Shown here one piece after another: positions 1 through 6,351 of a stretch of DNA of 10,711 bases. The translations under genes and the position numbers were made by a program. The DNA is taken from positions 1 through 10,711 of the forward strand of contig JAIFWR010000008.1 in the NCBI GenBank assembly GCA_019661805.1, read 5' to 3'. This DNA is from Candidatus Parcubacteria bacterium (GTDB lineage: Bacteria > Patescibacteriota > Minisyncoccia > Phycocordibacterales > Zambryskibacteraceae). Positions within the stretch are counted from its first letter, which is position 1. Each line of letters starts with the position of its first letter. Below the pieces are notes generated by a model. The model made no database searches. It was given only the letters and a program-made list of their open reading frames with translations, and was not told where the DNA came from.

Positions 1-3000
1 GCCTTCCCTATCTCTTCCTTATGGGCGTGGAAAAATTCGTCATTCGTCGGGTACTCTGCCCGCTCGCCCGGCTTCAAACCCTGCTCCTTCCGCCACTCCT
101 GCACGGCACGGATCGCGTCGCGGACCTTGCCCTCTTCGACAAGCTCCGGCGTGAGAGTCGTATCGAGAGCGACTTCCTCCGTAATCGCGGCATTCACGAG
201 GATTTCCTTCACATTCAACTCGTCTTTGACTATCTCCAGGTATTCGGGAGGAAGCGCCTCCTTGATTTCCAGTTTCGCGAGCGGCTGGCGCACCTTGATG
301 CTTGCTTTGTTCCGGAGTTCGAGCGCGAGCGAGACGATTCTTCTTGTTTCTTCCATTTCTTCGAGTATTTTATCCTTCTTGCCAAAGATTCCTCCCAGGA
401 AAGACTTCTTCGCCTCCGGCCAGTCGGCGAGGTGTACGCTTGCGGGATCATCGTCATTCCTAAGCTTCCGATACAGATCCTCGGCGGCAAACGGGGCAAA
501 CGGCGCCATGAGCGTGGCGAGGCGCTTCAAGACGAAATAGAGCGTGCGCTTTGCTTCCTGATCGCCATCCTTGATCCGGTCACGCGAGCGGCGCAGGTAC
601 CAGGTCGAAAGTTCGCCGACAAACTCGCGGAGCATGCGCACCGGCTCCATGAGCTTGTAGCTGTCGAGCTTTCCCGTCATTTCCTCCGAGAGCTTGTCCG
701 ATGTGGCGATAATCCAGCGATCAAGCGCGTTCGTGGAATCTGGTACGCCCCCGGCTTCGAGTCCTTTATCCCGGTAGAGTTCGTAGAAGGAATAGACGTT
801 ATCGAGCAGGTTGAAGACACGCTTCTGGATCTCGTCGACCGTGCGCTCGTCGAAGTTCTTCGAATCCCCTGGCTGGTTGACCGAGTACATCCACAGGCGG
901 AGCGCGTCGACGCCGTACTTGTCTATCATCTCCCATGGGTTCACGACATTCCCGACGGATTTGCTCATCTTCTTGCCCTCCTTGTCGAGGATGTGGCCGA
1001 GGCAGATGACGTTCTTGTACGCGCGGCCCTTCCCCATCAGTACTCCGATGGCGTGGAGGGTGTAGAACCAGCCTCGCGTCTGGTCGATGGCCTCCGAGAT
1101 GAAATCCGCCGGGTAGAGAATACGCTTCGGATCCTGGGCGAAGGGCATCGAGCCGGAGTCGAACCATACGTCCATCACTTCCTTCACCCTCCTGTATTCC
1201 TCGCCATCCTTTTCAAGCCCTATGTCATCAACATAGGGGCGGTGAAGGTCGAGCTCGAAGTTGTCGTTGTGCGGGAACGGCGCAAAATCGATCTTCTTCA
1301 CTTCCGCCGTGCGGAACATCTCGTATTCGGTAAAGTTGTCGCTCACCTGGAGCGCGGCCATCCGCTCGAGCACCCACAGCGGGTTGCCGTGGGAGATGAT
1401 CATAATATTTTTCCCCGCCTGGCTCCTCTCGAGGTCGAACATGCATTCGCCGATGCGCCTGCGCACCAGGGTATCGTCGCCTTCGTTGAACTCGTGCAGG
1501 CGTTCCTCGATTATAAGCGCCTCCTCCGGGAGCCCGAGCTCCTTCCTCACTATTTCGGCGGTCTCCCTCGTCCGGATGAAGGGCGATGCGAGGATGAGGT
1601 CAATGTTCTTCCCCTTCAGGCCCTGTGCGGCATCGGCCGCCTCTTTCTTGCCCTTTTCCGTCAAATGATTCTCTGGGTCCCCTTTCGGATCAAGGACGTG
1701 CTTGGCATTGTCTATCGCCTCTCCGTGCCGCATGGCGAAATACGCGTTGCCAGATTTTTTTGAATATTTCTTGAGTGTTTCGAGCGAATCAACAATGATT
1801 CTCTTTGAGCCGTCATGATTCTGCCAGATGGGAAGCGGCGTGCCCCAGTAGCGCTCGCGGGAGATCGCCCAGTCCTTTACCTCGCGGAGCCACTCGCCGA
1901 AGCGGCCTTCCTTGATGTATTCGGGCTCCCAGTTGATCTTCCCGTTCTCCTTCACGAGCTCGTCACGAAGCTTCGACATGGCGATATACCACGAATCGCG
2001 GGCGTAATAGATGAGCCGCGTTTTGCATCGCCAGCAGAAGGGGTATGAGTGCTGGTGATTCTCCTTGCCGAAGAGAAGACCGCGGCCCTGAAGGTCCTTC
2101 AAAATATCAACGGCGAGCGTCTCATCCACCACCGAGCGGCCTTCGAGCCAGCCGGTGCCCTTCATAAACGTGCCGTCGGGCAAGACGAGGTGTTTCTTGG
2201 GCAGACCGACCTTGGTACCGAGTTCGAAGTCCTCCTGGCCGTACATCACGGCGGTGTGCACGATGCCTGTGCCGTCGGTCGTCGTCACGAAGTCAGCCGG
2301 GTAGATTTTAAACGTCTTGTCCGTCGGCTCCATGAAGGAGTAGAGCGGCTCGTATTCCATGCCGACCATTTCGCTTCCTTTATGTTCGGCGAGGATTTTA
2401 TACGGCTCGGTAAGGAGAGAGAGCCTGTCTTTGGCGAGAACGTATATCTCGCCGCCCACTTTCGCCTCCACATAGTCAATCTCGGAACCGACGGCAAGCG
2501 CGACGTTTCCCGGCAGGGTCCACGGTGTCGTTGTCCAGGCGAGGAAGTATGCGTCGGGGAAGGCTTTGATTTTGAACTTCACATAAAGCGAGAGATCTTT
2601 CACATCTTGATACCCCTGTGCGAGCTCGTGCGAAGAGAGCGCCGTGCCGCAGCGCGGGCACCACGGGAGGACCTTGTAGTCTTTGTAGAGGAGTCCCCTC
2701 TTTTCAACATGATTGAGGATGGACCAGAGCGTCTCGATGTAGGAATTGTCGAAGGTGTAATACGCGTCCTTGAAGTTGACCCAGTAGCCGATGCGCTCGG
2801 TAAACTTCTCCCAGTCGCCGATGTACTCAAAGACGCTCTCCTTGCACTCCTTGTTGAAGCGCTCGATGCCGTACTGCTCGATTTCCTTTTTCGACTTCAG
2901 TCCGAGCTTCTTCTCTATCTGGAGCTCGACGGGCAGGCCGTGGGTGTCCCAGCCGGCCTTCCGCGGCACCCGGTAGCCGCGCATCGTCTTGTAGCGGGGC

Positions 3001-3191
3001 AAGGCGTCTTTGAAGACGCGCGCCTCGAGGTGGTGGAGGGCAGGCTTGGCATTCGCCGTCGGAGGGCCCTCGTAGAACACGAAATCGCCCTTCGGCGCCT
3101 CCTTCTCAAGCGTCTTTTCGAAGATCTTATTCTCCTTCCAGAACGCGAGGATTTCCTCCTCTCGCCTGGCCCTGTCGGACTTCTCTTCCAT
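1..3191 (-). CDS. ileS: Isoleucyl-tRNA synthetase, with inserted histidine-phosphatase domain (3' end beyond window)
   Basis: Charges tRNA-Ile with isoleucine in the cytoplasm. I translated the frame by hand and found it open from ATG at 3191 to the left edge, giving 1063 residues without a stop. Landmarks: the HIGH-motif region GPPTANAKPALHHLEAR with ALHH at residues 51-54; a first zinc site at C178/C181 (CPRC) and C386/C389 (CWRC); the editing-domain signatures WTTTPWTLPGN and GTGIVHTAVMYGQEDFE; RYWGTPLPIW near residue 455; DVWFDSG; and KMSKS at 741-745. The tRNA-binding helical part follows to the edge. The family relationship looks closest to the Thermus/eukaryotic type. Odd features: about 170 extra residues (roughly 475-647) form a histidine-phosphatase domain, and the second zinc site is gone. 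The start is fixed by an extended -10 ending 9 bases upstream and by conserved sequence starting near residue 5. Identification is certain; the C-terminus is unseen. Confidence 0.97.
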   Translation of the reverse strand, partial: MEEKSDRARREEEILAFWKENKIFEKTLEKEAPKGDFVFYEGPPTANAKPALHHLEARVFKDALPRYKTMRGYRVPRKAGWDTHGLPVELQIEKKLGLKSKKEIEQYGIERFNKECKESVFEYIGDWEKFTERIGYWVNFKDAYYTFDNSYIETLWSILNHVEKRGLLYKDYKVLPWCPRCGTALSSHELAQGYQDVKDLSLYVKFKIKAFPDAYFLAWTTTPWTLPGNVALAVGSEIDYVEAKVGGEIYVLAKDRLSLLTEPYKILAEHKGSEMVGMEYEPLYSFMEPTDKTFKIYPADFVTTTDGTGIVHTAVMYGQEDFELGTKVGLPKKHLVLPDGTFMKGTGWLEGRSVVDETLAVDILKDLQGRGLLFGKENHQHSYPFCWRCKTRLIYYARDSWYIAMSKLRDELVKENGKINWEPEYIKEGRFGEWLREVKDWAISRERYWGTPLPIWQNHDGSKRIIVDSLETLKKYSKKSGNAYFAMRHGEAIDNAKHVLDPKGDPENHLTEKGKKEAADAAQGLKGKNIDLILASPFIRTRETAEIVRKELGLPEEALIIEERLHEFNEGDDTLVRRRIGECMFDLERSQAGKNIMIISHGNPLWVLERMAALQVSDNFTEYEMFRTAEVKKIDFAPFPHNDNFELDLHRPYVDDIGLEKDGEEYRRVKEVMDVWFDSGSMPFAQDPKRILYPADFISEAIDQTRGWFYTLHAIGVLMGKGRAYKNVICLGHILDKEGKKMSKSVGNVVNPWEMIDKYGVDALRLWMYSVNQPGDSKNFDERTVDEIQKRVFNLLDNVYSFYELYRDKGLEAGGVPDSTNALDRWIIATSDKLSEEMTGKLDSYKLMEPVRMLREFVGELSTWYLRRSRDRIKDGDQEAKRTLYFVLKRLATLMAPFAPFAAEDLYRKLRNDDDPASVHLADWPEAKKSFLGGIFGKKDKILEEMEETRRIVSLALELRNKASIKVRQPLAKLEIKEALPPEYLEIVKDELNVKEILVNAAITEEVALDTTLTPELVEEGKVRDAIRAVQEWRKEQGLKPGERAEYPTNDEFFHAHKEEIGK
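1251..1769 (-). other. Histidine-phosphatase (phosphoglycerate mutase-like) domain inserted in IleRS
   Basis: This in-frame segment of ileS (about residues 475-647) starts after SLETLKKY and ends before DLHRPYVDD, both of which are ordinary IleRS sequence. It carries the full catalytic signature of the histidine phosphatase superfamily: MRHGEA with R488 and nucleophile H489; SPFIRTRET with R540; LHEFNEGD with E567; and IISHGNPLWVL with H601. The spacing from nucleophile to second Arg (51) and to the acid Glu (78) equals what I recall for E. coli dPGM (H11, R62, E89). The catalytic set looks intact, so activity is plausible. The substrate cannot be read from sequence. Such domains act on small phosphoesters or phosphoproteins; whether this one has any link to aminoacylation is unknown. 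Codons and composition resemble the flanking ileS, so the insertion is not obviously recent. Confidence 0.9.
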
Positions 3192-3200
3192 GTGTGGCCT

Positions 3201-3209
3201 AGTATAGCA
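3201..3209 (-). promoter_or_regulatory. Extended -10 promoter of ileS, leaderless type
   Basis: The minus strand reads TGCTATACT, an extended -10 (TGn plus TATACT). Its last base lies 9 bases before the ileS ATG at 3191. A start site 6-8 bases downstream leaves 0-3 leader bases, so the mRNA would be leaderless. I see no ribosome-binding site and no good -35 hexamer; an extended -10 can compensate for that. The element directly follows, and shares bases with, the U-tract of the gmk terminator. Confidence 0.7.
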
Positions 3210-3242
3210 AAAGCCCAGTGCGCGCGTCGCGCACACTGGGCT
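3209..3242 (-). terminator. Rho-independent terminator of the argS-gmk unit
   Basis: The minus strand reads AGCCCAGTG, then a GC-rich centre that can pair further, then CACTGGGCT and TTTT. The 9-bp outer stem (3212-3220 with 3234-3242) is perfect. It begins 21 bases after the gmk stop codon, so it closes that transcription unit just before the ileS promoter. Confidence 0.85.
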
Positions 3243-3263
3243 AACCCTCACCGCCTGGAGGCA

Positions 3264-3896
3264 CTAGGCAGGTTGGGTAAAGAACGTTGAAGAGACGCGG
3301 TTGAGAAGGTCACGGTTCCGGAACCGCCGCTCGTCGGGCCTCACCTTCATCCGGAGGAGGGCGATGAGTCCGGCAAGGTCGTGGGCCGCCTTTTCGAGCT
3401 TGTCGTTCTCGATCCAGGCGCCGAAGAGTTCGGCCTGCCGCATCTCTTCGTCTGCTGCGGCGAGCCGGCGCTCGACTTCCTCGTCGGAATCGCCCTTGCG
3501 ATTCCGGAGCCTCCGCTCGAGGATCTCCTTCGAGGGCACCAGGACGAAGATGAAGTGGGCGTCGATGTCCTGTTCCCTTACCTGGGCCGCGCCGGCACAG
3601 TCGATGTCGAGGACGAGCTGCTTGAACAGCGCCTCCGCCTTCGCCAGTTCGGCGCGCGGCGTGCCGTAGAGGTTGCCGTGCACCTCGGCCCATTCGAGCA
3701 TCTGGTTCTTGGCGACCAGGTCCTCGAACTTCTTCCGGTCGATGAAGTAGTAATCCCTTCCTTGGACCTCACCTTCGCGTTTTGGCCGCGTCGTGCATGA
3801 CACGGAGAAGCGCAGGTTCTGATCTGCCGCGACGAGCGCCTTGATGAGCGAGGTCTTGCCGGACCCTGATGGTCCGGTGATAACGAAACAATGCAT
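3264..3896 (-). CDS. gmk: Guanylate kinase
   Basis: Phosphorylates GMP to GDP with ATP in the cytoplasm, feeding GTP and dGTP synthesis. The 210-residue protein has the usual family length. It shows the P-loop GPSGSGKT at 8-15, the GMP-binding segment SCTTRPKREGEVQGRDYYF near 33-51, the NLYGTP segment near 75-80, LDIDCAGAAQV at 96-105 and the Arg-rich lid ERRLRNRKGDSDEEVERR near 127-144. I chose ATG 3896 because GGGAGGG lies just upstream at good spacing and because the P-loop then falls at its normal position. A GTG at 3935 in the same frame overlaps the argS stop but would add 13 non-conserved residues. The gene follows argS by 35 bases with no terminator between them, so the two are probably co-transcribed. 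Confidence 0.96.
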   Translation of the reverse strand: MHCFVITGPSGSGKTSLIKALVAADQNLRFSVSCTTRPKREGEVQGRDYYFIDRKKFEDLVAKNQMLEWAEVHGNLYGTPRAELAKAEALFKQLVLDIDCAGAAQVREQDIDAHFIFVLVPSKEILERRLRNRKGDSDEEVERRLAAADEEMRQAELFGAWIENDKLEKAAHDLAGLIALLRMKVRPDERRFRNRDLLNRVSSTFFTQPA

Positions 3897-3931
3897 AGTC
3901 CCTCCCGAGTTAGCGTCTGCGGGACACTCTA

Positions 3932-5503
3932 TCACATCCTCTCTGGCGCGGGAATGCCGAGCACGTTCAAGCCGTTTTTCATCACGTCTTTAAACGCCTC
4001 GACGATGGCGAGGCGGTAGCCGGACTCCGGGGAGTCATCGAGCACCTGCTCATGAGCGTAAAAGTTGTTGAAGCTCGCCGCCAGCTCGGTAAGGTAGGTC
4101 GCGATATAGTTCGGCGCGTATTCCTTGCCGGCGCGCTCGACCACCTCCGGGAAGCGGTACAAGAGCCTCTCGACGGCGCGGACCTGGCCTTGTTCGCCCT
4201 CCACGCTCCCCTTCTTCCCAGCCTTCTCCAAAATAGAATTGGCCCGCGCATGCGCGTATTGGAGATAGACGCCGGAATCACCCTCGGTCGAGACAGACTT
4301 CTCGAAGTCGAAAACGATGTCCTGTCCGATACCCTGCCGGAGGATCATGTACTTCACGGCGCCGATCGCCACTTGCTCATCGCCCTTCGTATGCCCTTTC
4401 ACCTCCTCGATCAGCGCTTCGGCCGTAATGACATTGCCCGTCCGCGAACTCATCTTGCCGGTCGGCAGGCGCAACATACCGTGCGGGAGGTGCTTCGTCT
4501 TCTTCGCCAAGTCGGGGAAAATCTGCGCCATCGCCGCAAGGACCACACGGAAGTAGTCTTTGATCTCATTCCCTGTCACCACGACAGAGAGATCGTAGGG
4601 GTAATGATCAAATTTGTTCTTGGCATTGCCCAAGTCCTTGGCCTCGTAGGTAGGTATCCCTTGCGAATTGATGAAGACCCGCGTGTGGAGCGAGGGGTCA
4701 ACCTTCTCGCCCTTGAAGACGATGGCTCCATCGGACTTTTCGAATACTGTGCCGATATTATCCTCGACAATCTTCTTCCCAATCGGCGCGGTTTCGGATT
4801 CGAAGAAGGAGAAATCAAACTTAGTTCCAAGTCTTTTATAGACGGTTTCAAAATATTCAAGACTCTTTTTTCGTCCCTCTTCGTATATCTTGTTTATTTC
4901 CGGATCGGAACCGTCATAAATCTTTTTGTTTATGGCGTCTATGTCTGCCTTGTGAGTTTCGTAGGCATTATTTCCGGCGACGTAAGGGTCTTCCTCTCCC
5001 TGGATAATGCCCCACACAGCTTTAGCAACATGAATACCCATATCTCCCTGGTAATTCGCCTGCTTCACCTCCGCGCCGTTCCATTCGAAGATGCGCGCGA
5101 TCGTCGAGCCGATGACATTCGGCATCAGGTGCCCGATGTGGAACTCCTTGAACGGGTTCGGGTCCGTGTGCTCGACCATGACTTTGAAGCCCTTGGCATG
5201 TTCGCCTTTGCCGAACTCACTTCCCTTCCCGATAATCTCCCCGAGGCTCTGTTTGAAAAAGTCCTTCGTTAAGCGAAAGTTGATGAACCCCGGCCCGGCA
5301 AGCTCGACACTCTCTACCTCCTCCGGCTTGTGCGCCTCGATATATGAGAAAATCTCCTGCTTCTTGCCCGGGAAGCGGATTGCCGCGTTCGTCGAATAAT
5401 CTCCCATCCCGAGGTCCGGATGCTCCACGGTAAATGTCGCCTCGGCAGCTCCCGCCGCCTCCAGAGCCTCCCGTATGACCCTCTCGATGTCCTGCTTGAT
5501 CAT
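3932..5503 (-). CDS. argS: Arginyl-tRNA synthetase
   Basis: Charges tRNA-Arg in the cytoplasm. The 523-residue protein is a compact class I synthetase. It shows the N-terminal tRNA-recognition domain ending in AGPGFINFRL (69-78), the signature VEHTDPNPFKEFHIGH with HIGH at 122-125, the Asp-containing stretch NYQGDMG at 150-156, the KMSKS-equivalent GKMSSRTGN (KMSS at 350-353), the anticodon-binding DALR-type helical domain from about 410, and the family's typical C-terminal PERM. I chose ATG 5503 (MIKQDIERVI) over a TTG six codons upstream, because the TTG lies inside the promoter element. The stop is TGA. The segment around 4780-4980 is clearly richer in A and T than the rest of the gene. 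gmk follows in the same transcription unit. Confidence 0.97.
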   Translation of the reverse strand: MIKQDIERVIREALEAAGAAEATFTVEHPDLGMGDYSTNAAIRFPGKKQEIFSYIEAHKPEEVESVELAGPGFINFRLTKDFFKQSLGEIIGKGSEFGKGEHAKGFKVMVEHTDPNPFKEFHIGHLMPNVIGSTIARIFEWNGAEVKQANYQGDMGIHVAKAVWGIIQGEEDPYVAGNNAYETHKADIDAINKKIYDGSDPEINKIYEEGRKKSLEYFETVYKRLGTKFDFSFFESETAPIGKKIVEDNIGTVFEKSDGAIVFKGEKVDPSLHTRVFINSQGIPTYEAKDLGNAKNKFDHYPYDLSVVVTGNEIKDYFRVVLAAMAQIFPDLAKKTKHLPHGMLRLPTGKMSSRTGNVITAEALIEEVKGHTKGDEQVAIGAVKYMILRQGIGQDIVFDFEKSVSTEGDSGVYLQYAHARANSILEKAGKKGSVEGEQGQVRAVERLLYRFPEVVERAGKEYAPNYIATYLTELAASFNNFYAHEQVLDDSPESGYRLAIVEAFKDVMKNGLNVLGIPAPERM

Positions 5504-5511
5504 CGGTATCA

Positions 5512-5520
5512 ATAGTAGCA
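5512..5520 (-). promoter_or_regulatory. Extended -10 promoter of argS, leaderless type
   Basis: The minus strand reads TGCTACTAT followed by 8 bases and then ATG (5503). The geometry is the same as for ileS, with no Shine-Dalgarno sequence and no clear -35. The preceding TTTTGC is part of the U-tract of the tmk terminator, so termination and initiation signals abut. Confidence 0.6.
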
Positions 5521-5551
5521 AAACGAACGCCCGGGCGATATTGCCCGGGCG
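5520..5551 (-). terminator. Rho-independent terminator of tmk
   Basis: A 9-bp GC stem (5528-5536 with 5543-5551, core GCCCGGGC on both arms) with a six-base loop is followed on the minus strand by TTCGTTTT. It lies 18 bases after the tmk stop and directly before the argS promoter. Confidence 0.85.
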
Positions 5552-5569
5552 CCTTCACTTTCACTCCCG

Positions 5570-6229
5570 CTAGAGAATCTTCCGATCCTTAAGTCGGGTG
5601 ACGATGTCGAGATGGATCTCTTCCCGCTTGCGCATCAGGCCGCGCGTGGTGCACCTGATGTGAACCCATCGCTCCGGTTCGCGCGCGATGAGCCACTGGG
5701 CCGACCGGTGCGAGTTCTCGAGATACGCCGGATTGCTTTCCACCGTGTCCCGGGTCCGGTCGCTCATGAGCTGCCGCGAGACCGCCGGCGGCACGTCGAG
5801 GTAGACCGAGACGTCCGGCCTAGGGAGCCGGAACTCGCCGTACTCGAGCTGGTCGAGCCAGGCCAGGAAGTCGGCCCGTTTCGCTTCCTCCACGATCTTG
5901 CCGCCCTGGTGGATCTGGTTGGCACTCACGTAACGGTCGCAGAGCACAAAGCCGCCCGATGCGAGGAACTCCTTCATGAGCGGCTTCGACGACCACCGGT
6001 CGGCCGCATAGATGGGCGCCGCCAGGTGAGGATCGAGGTTCGCGAAGTCGCCGTATTCCCCCGCAAGCGACCGCTTGAGAATGCGCCCGAAGAAGGTATC
6101 CTCGTAGCGCGGAAATGAGAGCGGCAGCACCCGGAATCCGAGACCGATGAGGAAAGTCCGGAGCATTTCGGCCTGCGTCTGCTTGCCGGAGCCGTCATTA
6201 CCATCAAGAACGATTAGCTTTCCCTGCAT
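5570..6229 (-). CDS. tmk: Thymidylate (dTMP) kinase
   Basis: Phosphorylates dTMP to dTDP with ATP, the last committed step toward dTTP. The 219-residue protein shows the P-loop GNDGSGKQT at 10-18 (the usual Thr after GK is Gln here), the substrate-binding FPRYEDTFFG near 39-48, YAADRW near 74-79, the family's DRY motif in CDRYVSANQIHQG (DRY at 98-100), the strand VSVYLDVPP near 140-148, and a basic lid DRTRDTVESNPAYLE near 157-171. The start is ATG 6229, preceded by AAGGAG (6238-6243) at 8-base spacing. It is divergent from thyX, whose product is its substrate. It has its own terminator, so it is probably monocistronic. Confidence 0.93.
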   Translation of the reverse strand: MQGKLIVLDGNDGSGKQTQAEMLRTFLIGLGFRVLPLSFPRYEDTFFGRILKRSLAGEYGDFANLDPHLAAPIYAADRWSSKPLMKEFLASGGFVLCDRYVSANQIHQGGKIVEEAKRADFLAWLDQLEYGEFRLPRPDVSVYLDVPPAVSRQLMSDRTRDTVESNPAYLENSHRSAQWLIAREPERWVHIRCTTRGLMRKREEIHLDIVTRLKDRKIL

Positions 6230-6262
6230 GGAACGGTCTCCTTGTTATCGGTGTCTGAAGAA

Positions 6263-6291
6263 ACAGTACGTACCGACCACAGCCGCGTCAA
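6263..6291 (-). promoter_or_regulatory. Candidate promoter of tmk
   Basis: The minus strand has TTGACG (6286-6291), a 17-base spacer and TACTGT (6263-6268). The -35 is good and the -10 is weak. The -35 abuts the thyX -35 on the other strand. The predicted leader of about 25 bases contains the AAGGAG ribosome-binding site. Confidence 0.45.
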
Positions 6292-6319
6292 TTGACAAAC
6301 TACGGATAAAAAGTAGAAA
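6292..6319 (+). promoter_or_regulatory. Candidate promoter of thyX
   Basis: Consensus -35 TTGACA at 6292-6297, a 16-base spacer, and TAGAAA at 6314-6319 as -10 (4 of 6 matches). A start near 6326 would leave a leader of about 25 bases containing the AGGAGG ribosome-binding site at 6341-6346. The -35 forms half of the palindrome GTCAATTGAC (6287-6296) shared with the tmk promoter. Confidence 0.55.
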
Positions 6320-6351
6320 TAAGGTCAGAACACAGCTCTCAGGAGGATCAG

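Noticed and set aside
21..3290. Very long plus-strand open frames opposite ileS (580, 77 and 413 codons)
   Set aside because: They are in exact codon register with the ileS sense codons and stay open because ileS hardly uses TTA, CTA and TCA codons. They match no family I recognise, while the minus strand is unmistakable IleRS.
3897..3935. GTG at 3935 as gmk start, overlapping the argS TGA stop
   Set aside because: It would allow translational coupling, but it adds 13 non-conserved residues before the P-loop, and the ATG at 3896 has a strong GGGAGGG site in front of it.
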